Shown: positions 1 to 6,456, counted from the first letter of the stretch. The stretch: DNA of 9,850 bases from an uncultured Clostridia bacterium (GCA_944386315.1 CALXAS010000052.1:1-9850), one strand, 5' to 3'. Notes: generated by a model from the letters alone, not told the origin. Program-made: numbers and translations.

Positions 1-417
1 CTAGAGGATGCAGAAATTGCTATTATTTGTATGAATTCCACTGCTGGAACAACTAAAGTAGTAGTAGATGCTTTAAGAGAGCAAGGCGTAAAAGCTGGTC
101 TTCTAAAACTTCGTGTATTTAGACCATTCCCAGCTGAAGAAATTGCAAAAGCTGTTTCTCATGTAAAAGCTCTTGCTGTTTTAGATAAAGCAGAAAGCCT
201 AAATGCTTGTGGTGGAGCTTTATTTACAGATGTTACTTCTGGTTTATATACCAATGGTATGCAAGTTCCTACTGTAAATTACGTTTATGGTATTGGTGGT
301 AGAGATACTACTACAAAAGAAATTGAAGGTGTATACCATGATTTACAAGAAATTGCATCTACTGGAAAAGTAGAGAATCCTTATCGTTATTTTGGATTAA
401 AAGGAGGTGCTAAATAA
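1..417 (+). CDS. porA: pyruvate:ferredoxin oxidoreductase alpha subunit, C-terminal part (5' end outside window)
   Basis: The reading frame is open from base 1 (Leu-Glu-Asp-Ala-Glu-Ile...), so this is the last 138 codons of a longer gene. The ATG at 31 is internal and not the start. The segment is a transketolase C-terminal-like domain, as found at the end of PorA, and includes the typical LRVFRPFPAEEI stretch followed by LAVLDKAES. In the multi-subunit 2-oxoacid:ferredoxin oxidoreductases the alpha subunit helps bind thiamine diphosphate, and the complex oxidises pyruvate plus CoA to acetyl-CoA and CO2 while reducing ferredoxin in the cytoplasm. The TAA stop shares one base with the porB ATG (TAATG), so the two are translationally coupled. 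Pyruvate is the most likely substrate, but a related 2-oxoacid cannot be excluded from this fragment alone. Confidence 0.9.
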   Translation, partial: LEDAEIAIICMNSTAGTTKVVVDALREQGVKAGLLKLRVFRPFPAEEIAKAVSHVKALAVLDKAESLNACGGALFTDVTSGLYTNGMQVPTVNYVYGIGGRDTTTKEIEGVYHDLQEIASTGKVENPYRYFGLKGGAK

Positions 418-1382
418 TGGCTTATAATGTAAAAGAAATTGTTGCTAATAAACCAGCAAGATTTACTGCTGGACATAGAATGTGTGCAGGTTGTGGTGCT
501 CCTCCTGTTGCAAGAATGATTATGAGAGCATTAAAAGAAGAGGATCATGCTGTTGTTTCTAATGCTACAGGATGTATGGAAGTTTCTACTTGTATTTATC
601 CTTATACTTCTTGGACCACTTCTTATATTCACACTGCTTTTGAATGTGCAGCTGCTACTTGTTCTGGTGCAGAAGCTGCTTACAAAGCAATGAAGAGACA
701 AGGAAAATTACCAGAAGATAAGCATACAAAATTTATCACTTTTGGTGGAGATGGAGGTACTTATGATATTGGTATTCAATCTTTATCCGGTGCCATGGAA
801 AGAGGTCATGATATGACTTATGTATGCTACGATAATGGTGCTTACATGAATACAGGTATTCAACGTTCTTCTGCTACACCTCGTTTTGCAGATACTACAA
901 CATCCCCAGCAGGTGATGTTATTCCTGGTAAAATGCAATCTAGAAAAGATTTAACAGAAATTATGGCATCTCATCATTTACCATATGTTGCACAAACCAT
1001 TGGAGTAAATAATTTTAAAGATTTATATGAAAAAGCTGAAAAAGCAATTTACACAGAAGGACCAACTTTCTTAAATGTACTTGCTCCATGCCCTAGAGGA
1101 TGGGGTTATCCAACAGATATGTTAATGCAAATTAACAAATTAGCAATAGATACTTGCTATTGGCCTTTATATGAAGTAGTAGATGGTAAATATAAAATTA
1201 CTTATAAACCTGCTAAAAAGCTTCCTATTGAAGAATTCTTAAAACCACAAAAAAGATTTAAACACATGTTTAAACCTGGCAACGAGTGGATGATAGAAGC
1301 TTTCCAAGAGGAAGTAGATAAGAGATGGCAAGCACTATTAGATTTAGAGGAAATGTCTAATAAAAATAGCGAAAATGCTTAA
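417..1382 (+). CDS. porB: pyruvate:ferredoxin oxidoreductase beta subunit
   Basis: This 321-residue protein is full length for PorB. It binds thiamine diphosphate and one [4Fe-4S] cluster. The four expected cluster cysteines are visible: C23 and C26 (MCAGCG), C53 (ATGCMEVS) and C225 (APCPRGWGYP). The thiamine diphosphate/Mg motif is GGDGGTYDIG at about residues 110-119, followed by YDNGAYMNTG at 138-147. It pairs with PorA to take electrons from hydroxyethyl-thiamine diphosphate towards ferredoxin. The start is the ATG at 417, preceded by AAGGAGGT at 401-408 inside porA. The gamma and delta subunits are not in the window and would be expected upstream of porA. A strong terminator follows at 1411-1442, so porB is the last gene of its operon. 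Confidence 0.96.
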   Translation: MAYNVKEIVANKPARFTAGHRMCAGCGAPPVARMIMRALKEEDHAVVSNATGCMEVSTCIYPYTSWTTSYIHTAFECAAATCSGAEAAYKAMKRQGKLPEDKHTKFITFGGDGGTYDIGIQSLSGAMERGHDMTYVCYDNGAYMNTGIQRSSATPRFADTTTSPAGDVIPGKMQSRKDLTEIMASHHLPYVAQTIGVNNFKDLYEKAEKAIYTEGPTFLNVLAPCPRGWGYPTDMLMQINKLAIDTCYWPLYEVVDGKYKITYKPAKKLPIEEFLKPQKRFKHMFKPGNEWMIEAFQEEVDKRWQALLDLEEMSNKNSENA

Positions 1383-1410
1383 ATAAATTCTAAATGGAAC
1401 ATTGCAAAGA

Positions 1411-1442
1411 AACAGAGAGCATTAAATGTTCTCTGTTTTTTT
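1411..1442 (+). terminator. intrinsic terminator of the por operon
   Basis: A 12-bp stem (AACAGAGAGCAT against ATGTTCTCTGTT, one G-T pair) closes a three-base TAA loop and runs straight into seven T residues. It lies 28 bases after the porB stop codon. Confidence 0.93.
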
Positions 1443-1485
1443 ACAAATTATTCACATAAATTTTATAGTAATTTAGATTAATTCA

Positions 1486-1494
1486 TGATATACT
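1486..1494 (+). promoter_or_regulatory. extended -10 promoter for the 81-codon gene
   Basis: TGATATACT is an extended -10 element (TGn followed by TATACT at 1489-1494), 33 bases before the ATG at 1527. No good -35 hexamer lies 16-18 bases upstream, which is common for extended -10 promoters. It is the only evident promoter after the por terminator. Confidence 0.5.
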
Positions 1495-1526
1495 ATTAGT
1501 AAATTTTTGAGAAAGGAGATTAAAAA

Positions 1527-1772
1527 ATGGCGGATGTAAAACAAAGAATGATAGATATTGTTAATTCTGTACCTGATAATTATTTTGATGGTTTAAAACC
1601 AACAGAGATGGTATTTAAACTTATGCGAGAACGAATTTGTGAAAAATTTAGGATTATTTATTTTATTTCTGAAAAAGAAAATACTGTTTTTATAAGATAT
1701 ATTTTTAGTTCAAGACAAGATAAGAGAACATTTTTTGAAGTACATAAAAGTGAAATTTATAATTTTTTTTAA
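1527..1772 (+). CDS. 81-residue protein, candidate fused remnant of a toxin-antitoxin pair
   Basis: A clear ribosome site (GAAAGGAGA, AGGAG at 1514-1518) lies eight bases before the ATG, so the gene may still be translated. Residues 1-38 (MADVKQRMIDIVNSVPDN..., then GLKPTEMVFKLMRERICE) read like the start of a small type II antitoxin. Residues about 41-66 (FRIIYFISEKENTVFIRYIF, then SSRQDK) read like the final beta strands of a RelE/ParE-type toxin, the HR-I-Y-V-IF-S-R-D pattern. Neither half is complete: the antitoxin's toxin-binding C-terminus and the toxin's N-terminal helices are missing. The simplest reading is an in-frame deletion that joined the two genes. The gene is very AT-rich and ends in a run of eight T. 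It may instead be a small unrelated protein; the family reading is by eye. Confidence 0.6.
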   Translation: MADVKQRMIDIVNSVPDNYFDGLKPTEMVFKLMRERICEKFRIIYFISEKENTVFIRYIFSSRQDKRTFFEVHKSEIYNFF

Positions 1773-1858
1773 TCCATACTTATTTTAAATTCTTTTTGAA
1801 TAAATTCCAAATACCTTTCCTAATATTTTCAAATTTCATGAAGATTTTCTTATTTTCA

Positions 1859-1887
1859 TTGACTTTTCCCATCTTTTCTTATATAAC
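1859..1887 (+). promoter_or_regulatory. sigma-A-type promoter for the membrane protein gene
   Basis: TTGACT at 1859-1864 and TATAAC at 1882-1887 are separated by 17 bases, each matching the consensus at five of six positions. The predicted transcript start is near 1894, giving a leader of about 56 bases that contains the hairpin at 1902-1928. Confidence 0.72.
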
Positions 1888-1901
1888 TAGTTTGTTATCT
1901 A

Positions 1902-1928
1902 GGAAAGCAATTTAAAATTGCGCTTTCT
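1902..1928 (+). promoter_or_regulatory. 5' leader hairpin upstream of the membrane protein gene
   Basis: GAAAGC at 1903-1908 pairs with GCTTTC at 1922-1927, with an inner AATT/AATT stem, a TAA loop and a two-base bulge. No T run follows, so it is not a terminator. It would form close to the 5' end of the predicted mRNA and may affect mRNA stability. No known riboswitch class is recognised. Confidence 0.45.
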
Positions 1929-1949
1929 ATGGAATAAAAGGAGGATTTT

Positions 1950-3050
1950 ATGGCAGACAAAAACACTTTTGAAGCTGGTTTTCCAAACGAAACTGAAGAA
2001 CCCGAGATTAAAACTACTAGTAAGAAAGTAACTATTTTTAATTTTATTTTCATTGGAGTTATCTTTATTGGTTTATTTATTTATATGATTACCGTAGACG
2101 GTATCGATAATATTCTATTAGTTCTACAACAAGTAGATTATAGATGGGTATTTTTAGGGCTTCTTGCCTTACTTGGACTTTGGTTTTGCGACACCATGTG
2201 TTTGCACATTCCTTTAAAAAAGTTATACCCCACCCATAAATTTACCAATTCTATTAAAGTAAATATGATTGGTCAATTATTTAATAATATCACTCCCTTT
2301 TCTTCTGGAGGTCAGCCTATGCAGGCCTATGCTCTTACGAAAACAGGAAAAAGAGCAAGTGAATCTATGTCTATCTTAACCATGAAATTTATTGTAACAC
2401 AAGTAGCTTTATTAGTTTTTACGGTAGTGGTGGTGTGTTTTGAATTCCAGTTTTTTATGGATTTATTTCAAGATTTCCTATGGGTAGCTATTTTAGGATT
2501 TGTGGCTAACATTGTTTTAGTGATTGCTATTATTTTTGCTGGTGTCTATCCTAAACTCATCATTATGATTACTCTGCCATGGGTAAAACTTTTGGCTAAA
2601 ATGAAATTGATAAAAGATTTTGAGAAAGCAAAGGAAAAAGTAAGTAATAGTATTATCCATTTTAGTGACCAATTTAAATTTATTTATACGCAAAAGCAAA
2701 TTATTTTGCAAATTTTTCTATGGGCAACACTGCAGAGTTTATGCTATTATGCTATTACTTATATGGTATATCGTGCTTTTGGTAACTCTGGCATTAGCTA
2801 TTGGCAAATTATCCCGGCTCAAGCATTTTTATTAATGATTATGACCATTACCCCAACCCCTGGTGCTGGTCTTGGTGCAGAAGGTGGATTTTTACTTATT
2901 TTTCAATCTATCTTTAAAACAGGAACTATCAACCTAGCTATTTTGTTTTGGCGCATTTATACTTTCTATCTTCCTATTATGGTGGGAGCATTGTTCTTAA
3001 TTCCAACAAAGAAGTCTCATCTTACGAAAAAGGTGCAAGAAAAAATGTAG
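1950..3050 (+). CDS. lysylphosphatidylglycerol synthase TM-domain family membrane protein (UPF0104/YbhN type)
   Basis: This 366-residue polytopic protein has about 25 hydrophilic N-terminal residues, then a first membrane segment near 29-48, a second near 66-85, and several more between about 140 and 355. Two conserved family motifs are clear: NNITPFSSGGQPMQAY at 112-127 and TPTPGAGLGAEGGF at 301-314. This is the flippase-like membrane domain found at the N-terminus of MprF. The soluble aminoacyl-transferase domain that makes lysyl-phosphatidylglycerol is absent, so lipid aminoacylation is not expected; a role in lipid or glycan-lipid translocation is only inferred from the family. The ATG at 1950 follows AAAGGAGG at 1937-1944. 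The gene appears monocistronic, with its own promoter and a terminator that overlaps its stop codon. Confidence 0.9.
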   Translation: MADKNTFEAGFPNETEEPEIKTTSKKVTIFNFIFIGVIFIGLFIYMITVDGIDNILLVLQQVDYRWVFLGLLALLGLWFCDTMCLHIPLKKLYPTHKFTNSIKVNMIGQLFNNITPFSSGGQPMQAYALTKTGKRASESMSILTMKFIVTQVALLVFTVVVVCFEFQFFMDLFQDFLWVAILGFVANIVLVIAIIFAGVYPKLIIMITLPWVKLLAKMKLIKDFEKAKEKVSNSIIHFSDQFKFIYTQKQIILQIFLWATLQSLCYYAITYMVYRAFGNSGISYWQIIPAQAFLLMIMTITPTPGAGLGAEGGFLLIFQSIFKTGTINLAILFWRIYTFYLPIMVGALFLIPTKKSHLTKKVQEKM

Positions 3051-3080
3051 CAGGAAAATATTGCTACATTTTTTCTTTTT
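3040..3080. terminator. bidirectional terminator between converging genes
   Basis: A perfect 13-bp stem (AAAAAATGTAGCA at 3040-3052 with TGCTACATTTTTT at 3062-3074) closes a nine-base loop. T-rich sequence follows on the + strand, and the A run at 3040-3045 gives a U run when read on the - strand. It therefore serves both the membrane protein gene and the converging toxin gene. The TAG stop of the + gene (3048-3050) lies inside the left arm. Confidence 0.9.
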
Positions 3081-3084
3081 TATT

Positions 3085-3351
3085 TTATATATTTTCATGA
3101 TGCGTCCATAAACTAATTATTTTTACCATCTTTTCTTCCTCATAAACCTGATAGACTAGTCTATGTTTTATATTGATCCTTCTAAAATATAGTCCTTGCA
3201 AAACACCTACTAATTTTTCATAGGGTGGTGGAGTTTGAAATGGATTATTTTTTATTACCTCTATGAGTGCTAATGCCTTTTTATCTAAATGACTAGATTT
3301 TAATTTTGGTATATCTTTTGTTGCCATTTTTGTATAAACTACTTTATACAT
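3085..3351 (-). CDS. yoeB: YoeB/Txe-family mRNA interferase toxin
   Basis: This 88-residue protein, the usual size for YoeB/Txe, is a RelE-fold ribosome-dependent endoribonuclease that cleaves mRNA and stops translation when freed from its antitoxin. It shows the family core: NPF at 36-38, YEKL at 44-47, LQGLYFRRI at 51-59, HRLVYQV at 63-69 and a C-terminal THH. By comparison with E. coli YoeB, the catalytic set would be E45, R64 and H84 or H85, all present, so it looks active. I chose the ATG at 3351 because it overlaps the antitoxin TAA by one base (TAATG) and has GAGGTGG seven bases upstream. Starts at 3357 or 3381 lie within the antitoxin gene and add atypical residues. It shares a terminator with the converging gene. 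Confidence 0.9.
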   Translation of the reverse strand: MYKVVYTKMATKDIPKLKSSHLDKKALALIEVIKNNPFQTPPPYEKLVGVLQGLYFRRINIKHRLVYQVYEEEKMVKIISLWTHHENI

Positions 3352-3599
3352 TACCATTCCACCTCTTCTTCTGAAACACAATCTTCTATTTTTTCTTCTT
3401 TTCCTTTTAGCAATTTTTCTTTCATTCCTTGTACATTCAATAAATTCACAGTTTCTATTAATCCATTATAATCTTCTTCTGACAATACGATTGCATTTCC
3501 ATTTTTTGTAGAGACATTAATTGGTTCATTATATTTTATGGTTGTTTCTAATAATTCATAAATATCTTTTCTAAAATTTGTAATATTTGTGTTTGTCAT
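3351..3599 (-). CDS. yefM: YefM/Phd-family antitoxin
   Basis: This 82-residue protein precedes the toxin gene with a one-base overlap, the standard antitoxin-first order. Residues about 1-55 follow the Phd/YefM DNA-binding fold: TNFRKDIYELLETTIKYNEPINVST, with the conserved NGNAIVLSEEDYNGLIET pattern (residues 33-50). The C-terminal third (KEEKIEDCVSEEEVEW) is acidic and probably disordered, ready to wrap the toxin. It should neutralise YoeB and repress its own promoter, alone and more strongly in complex with toxin. The ATG at 3599 follows AGGAGGTG (3607-3614 on the + strand); a nearer ATG at 3604 runs into a stop after two codons. Confidence 0.9.
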   Translation of the reverse strand: MTNTNITNFRKDIYELLETTIKYNEPINVSTKNGNAIVLSEEDYNGLIETVNLLNVQGMKEKLLKGKEEKIEDCVSEEEVEW

Positions 3600-3622
3600 A
3601 GCATAACACCTCCTATAACTCC

Positions 3623-3651
3623 AGTATAACGTACGTTTTTACGTTTGTCAA
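3623..3651 (-). promoter_or_regulatory. promoter and palindromic operator of the yefM-yoeB pair
   Basis: Read on the - strand, TTGACA (3651-3646) and TATACT (3628-3623) are separated by exactly 17 bases. The spacer holds a perfect ten-base palindrome, AACGTACGTT (3628-3637), and another ACGT at 3641-3644, so three ACGT cores lie between and against the two hexamers. This is the position expected for an autoregulatory YefM operator. The leader to the ATG is only about 17 bases. Confidence 0.85.
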
Positions 3652-3663
3652 TATTTTTGTTTT

Positions 3664-3714
3664 AAAAAAGCACTAAAAGGAATTAAGTTTTTTTCTTAAT
3701 TTTTAGTGCTTTTT
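3664..3714 (-). terminator. terminator of the lepB-holB-ricT-ferredoxin group
   Basis: A long hairpin pairs AAAAAGCACT with AGTGCTTTTT, continues through A/T pairs, and has an inner AATTAAG/CTTAATT stem around a seven-base loop. Read on the - strand it ends in six T. It lies just after the ferredoxin stop and upstream of the antitoxin promoter, so it insulates the two units. Confidence 0.9.
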
Positions 3715-3737
3715 ATGTATTTACTTTATTTTTTTCC

Positions 3738-3908
3738 TTAAGCTTCTTCTGGTGCTTCCACTGGACATATATTCCCACAGTTTCCACAACTAATGCATTG
3801 TTCTGGGTCAATTACATATCTATCATCTCCCTCAGAAATGCATCCTACTGGACATTCTGCTGCACAAGCTCCACATTTAATACATTTTTCTGTTATTTTA
3901 TATGCCAT
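3738..3908 (-). CDS. 2[4Fe-4S] ferredoxin, clostridial type
   Basis: This 56-residue protein has two tandem cluster motifs: CIKCGACAAECP (C9, C12, C15, C19) and CISCGNCGNICP (C38, C41, C44, C48). That is the classical bacterial 2[4Fe-4S] ferredoxin, a small cytoplasmic low-potential electron carrier. C23 (PVGCI) is an extra cysteine also seen in some clostridial ferredoxins. The start is the ATG at 3908 with AAAGGTGG eight bases upstream; a GTG at 3920 would lie within that ribosome site. The gene begins 53 bases after ricT, with no terminator between, so it is probably the last gene of that operon. It could serve pyruvate:ferredoxin oxidoreductase or other redox enzymes; the placement beside the Fe-S protein RicT is discussed as a finding. 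Confidence 0.93.
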   Translation of the reverse strand: MAYKITEKCIKCGACAAECPVGCISEGDDRYVIDPEQCISCGNCGNICPVEAPEEA

Positions 3909-3961
3909 CTCTTTCACCACCTTTCTATGCTACGTTTATTTTTATGTTCTTTTTCTTGTTG

Positions 3962-4888
3962 TTATTCTATTTCATCTTCCATCATAGTATTCTTTTCTAG
4001 CTTTTCTAAGTTTTCTAATTCTTCTAATTCTTGTAAATGTTCCTCTTCTTCTGGGTCCATTGCCTCTGTTTCTGTATTTTTTATAATTTTTACTTCTCCT
4101 GCATCGTATTTTTTGTAGTAAAAGTCTCCTGCATCATCTTTTAATTTTACTCTTACTTTTTCTTTTAAGGTTTCTACACTTTCTACCGTTCCTTCGCCCT
4201 CTGGTGTTTTTACAATGGCTCCTATTTTAGGAAGTTTTTTTAGCTTTTCTTCATATACATCTTGTTCATATTTTAAACAACACATTAATCTGCCACAATT
4301 TCCTGAGATTTTTGCCGGATTTAAAGATAAGTTTTGCTCTTTTGCCATTTTAATAGAAACGGTTTCAAAATTCCCTAAGAAAGAGCAACAACAAAGTTCT
4401 CTTCCACATACGCCATTTCCACCAATTCTTTTTACCTCATCTCTTACTCCTATTTGTCTTAATTCTATTCTAGTCCTAAAAATGGAGGCTAAATCTTTTA
4501 CTAATTCTCTAAAGTCGATTCTTCCATCTGCTGTAAAATAGAATAATACTTTGCTATTATCAAATTTAAACTCTACATCAATTAATGTCATTTCTAACTT
4601 GTGTTCTTTAATTTTTTTCTCGCAGATAGCAAATGCTTCTTTTTCTTTTTTCTTATTTTCTTCGTAATGTTTTTTATCTTTGTAGGTAGCAACACGAATC
4701 ACTTTTTTTAGTGGTTTTACAATTTTTTCTTCTGGCATTTGACGATTGGCAATAACCACCTCTCCGTATTCTTCTCCTTGCAATGTTTCTACAATTACAA
4801 AATCTTTTGTGTTTACTTTTAAATGACCTGGATCAAAAAAATAAATTTTCCCTGGTTTTTTAAATCTAACACCTATTATATTTTTCAT
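3962..4888 (-). CDS. ricT: PSP1-domain Fe-S protein RicT (YaaT)
   Basis: This 308-residue protein belongs to the PSP1/YaaT family. In Bacillus subtilis RicT works with RicA and RicF, carries Fe-S clusters and helps RNase Y in mRNA maturation, which indirectly affects sporulation, competence and biofilm formation. The conserved centre is here: RQIGVRDEVKRIGGNG, then the cysteine region with C161, C166, C167, C168, C198, C203 and C204 (VCGRELCCCSF and GNCGRLMCC), candidate cluster ligands. After about residue 278 there is a strongly acidic, Leu/Glu-rich tail that may be coiled or disordered. The start ATG lies in the end of holB (23-base overlap), with GGGAGGAAG upstream. The holB-ricT order matches B. 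subtilis. RicA and RicF are not encoded in this window. Confidence 0.93.
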   Translation of the reverse strand: MKNIIGVRFKKPGKIYFFDPGHLKVNTKDFVIVETLQGEEYGEVVIANRQMPEEKIVKPLKKVIRVATYKDKKHYEENKKKEKEAFAICEKKIKEHKLEMTLIDVEFKFDNSKVLFYFTADGRIDFRELVKDLASIFRTRIELRQIGVRDEVKRIGGNGVCGRELCCCSFLGNFETVSIKMAKEQNLSLNPAKISGNCGRLMCCLKYEQDVYEEKLKKLPKIGAIVKTPEGEGTVESVETLKEKVRVKLKDDAGDFYYKKYDAGEVKIIKNTETEAMDPEEEEHLQELEELENLEKLEKNTMMEDEIE

Positions 4889-5765
4889 GAACTTCCTCCC
4901 ATACTCTCATCCATAAATAATCTATTGTCATATCATAATTACTATTAGCTAATATTCTTTGTTTGGCATCTTCCACATAAGAAATTGCGTTGATTTTCGC
5001 TCTACTTTTAGAGTGATACAAGACCACTAGCATATAATCTAGCAAATCTAATATATGCTCTTTTTCTTTATATAAAAATTCCGCTTTTTGGAAAACATCT
5101 AATAAATCCTGTTTTTCTAAATTTTGAATGATTTCTTCTATTTGGCGATATTGTGGTAGTAATTCTTGCATTACCAATGCTTTTCCTATACTTCCTGCAC
5201 AAACAGCTAGTTCGTTTTCGGATAATTCCATCTCATAGTTTTTTTGCATATATTGTTTTATTTTTTCCGCTTCTATTGGCAAAAAAGGAATTTTGATACA
5301 TCTGGATTTAATGGTATTTAATAATTTATTTTCATTGCTTGCCACCAATAAGATTCTTGCATATACAGGTGGCTCTTCTAAGGTTTTTAACAAACTATTT
5401 TGTGCCTCTCTTGTCATGGTATCTGCATCTTTTAGAATATATACTTTATAGTTTGCTCTAATTGGTTTTTCTGCTATTTTTTCTTGCATATAGCGAATTT
5501 GTTCAATTTTAATGGCTTTTCCATCTGGCTCTATTTGCATAAAATCTGGATGGTTATTTTCTGCAAAGGACTTACAAGACTTACATTTGCCACATGGCTT
5601 TTCTTTCTGCTCTTCGCACAATAGTGTTTTGGCAAATTCTCTTGCAAAAAGTGTTTTTCCAATTCCTTCTATGCCAGAAAATAAATAACTATGCGCTACT
5701 TTTTGATTTTTTATCATAGTTTGCAATGTCTCTTTTACCTTATTGTTTCCGATTAATTCCTCCAT
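4866..5765 (-). CDS. holB: DNA polymerase III delta' subunit
   Basis: This 299-residue AAA+ protein is the delta' subunit of the clamp loader, which places the beta sliding clamp on primed DNA. Residues 31-38 form an intact P-loop (GIEGIGKT). C50, C58, C61 and C64 form the zinc module typical of clamp-loader subunits. The family stretch DADTMTREAQNSLLKTLEEPP begins near residue 109, and IKSRC follows near 150. The C-terminal half is the helical collar domain. I chose the ATG at 5765, which gives the usual MEELIGNNKV start; an AAGGAG lies 13 bases upstream. A GTG at 5792 would add nine atypical residues. The gene follows lepB by about 34 bases and overlaps ricT by 23, showing an operon. Confidence 0.93.
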   Translation of the reverse strand: MEELIGNNKVKETLQTMIKNQKVAHSYLFSGIEGIGKTLFAREFAKTLLCEEQKEKPCGKCKSCKSFAENNHPDFMQIEPDGKAIKIEQIRYMQEKIAEKPIRANYKVYILKDADTMTREAQNSLLKTLEEPPVYARILLVASNENKLLNTIKSRCIKIPFLPIEAEKIKQYMQKNYEMELSENELAVCAGSIGKALVMQELLPQYRQIEEIIQNLEKQDLLDVFQKAEFLYKEKEHILDLLDYMLVVLYHSKSRAKINAISYVEDAKQRILANSNYDMTIDYLWMRVWEEVHEKYNRC

Positions 5766-5799
5766 TTTGCCTTTTTCACTCCTTTGCTGCACTTTGGTT

Positions 5800-6417
5800 T
5801 TATTCTACCTCTCCCCACAAATCGAATGGCCAGAAACGTATCCATACTTTACTTTCTATTTTGTCTAATGGAATACAGCCAAAGCTTCTACAATCTGAAC
5901 TTTGCGCTCTATTATCTCCCATGGCAAATACACAATCTTCTGGTACTGTAAATTCTGTTAAATAAGGATTTTTGCTATCTGTTGTTACTCCTTCTTGCAA
6001 ATAATCTTCCTCTAAAAGTTCTCCATTAATATATACTTTTCCGTCTTCTATTTTTACTTGTTCTCCCGGAAGAGCAATTACTCTTTTTATATAGCTTTTC
6101 TTCCCTATTTCTAACACATAATAGACAAAACTAGAAAAAATGTTAGTTGGCTCATTTTCATATTCTGCTCTTACAGAACTTGCATAAGAATTGCTAGGTG
6201 CTTCAAAAGTGATAATATCTCCTCTTTGGGGTACTTCATGGAATGTTCTTACCATTCTATTTAAAATTAATCTTTGTCCTTGTTTTAAAGTAGGATACAT
6301 GGATGGCTGCTGTACTACAGTTGGTGTTCCTATATAAAAACGAATTAATAATGCCAGTACAATAGCTATTACAAAACAAGCTATCCATTCTAATATATTT
6401 TTTGTTTTTTCACTCAT
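5800..6417 (-). CDS. lepB: signal peptidase I
   Basis: This 205-residue type I signal peptidase removes signal peptides from secreted proteins on the outer face of the membrane. A single N-terminal membrane anchor spans about residues 9-29. The catalytic serine is S39 in QQPSMYPT and the general-base lysine is K111 in SYIKRVIALPGE. The GDNR box is at 167-170, followed by SSDCRSFG. Residues about 75-107 form an insertion between the FEAP strand and the lysine box that is longer than in B. subtilis SipS. The ATG at 6417 has a GA-rich but modest ribosome site (GAGAGGAAGAG) about 12 bases upstream. It is the first gene of the lepB-holB-ricT-ferredoxin group, under the promoter at 6457-6485. Confidence 0.96.
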   Translation of the reverse strand: MSEKTKNILEWIACFVIAIVLALLIRFYIGTPTVVQQPSMYPTLKQGQRLILNRMVRTFHEVPQRGDIITFEAPSNSYASSVRAEYENEPTNIFSSFVYYVLEIGKKSYIKRVIALPGEQVKIEDGKVYINGELLEEDYLQEGVTTDSKNPYLTEFTVPEDCVFAMGDNRAQSSDCRSFGCIPLDKIESKVWIRFWPFDLWGEVE

Positions 6418-6456
6418 GAAATACGGTCTCTTCCTCTCTTTTTTATCTACCTATCT

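Noticed and set aside
1780..1839. A 19-codon - strand frame encoding a cationic, amphipathic peptide (MKFENIRKGIWNLFKKNLK).
   Set aside because: No ribosome site or promoter precedes it, and such short frames are common by chance in AT-rich gaps.
1770..1916. A one-base slip in the eight-T run at 1763-1770 would extend the 81-codon gene by about 48 codons.
   Set aside because: The extension is T-rich, low-complexity and runs through the next gene's promoter. The open frame is probably chance and no homology is evident.
2517..2711. A 64-codon - strand frame inside the membrane protein gene.
   Set aside because: It is antisense to a clearly conserved gene and has no ribosome site.
3357..3381. 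Upstream starts for the toxin gene.
   Set aside because: They fall inside the antitoxin gene and add MCFRRRGG-type residues not typical of YoeB. The ATG at 3351 has the best ribosome-site spacing and the usual coupled overlap.
3793..4118. Overlapping + strand frames opposite the ferredoxin and ricT genes.
   Set aside because: They are Ser/Phe-rich antisense shadows of well-supported - strand genes, without ribosome sites.
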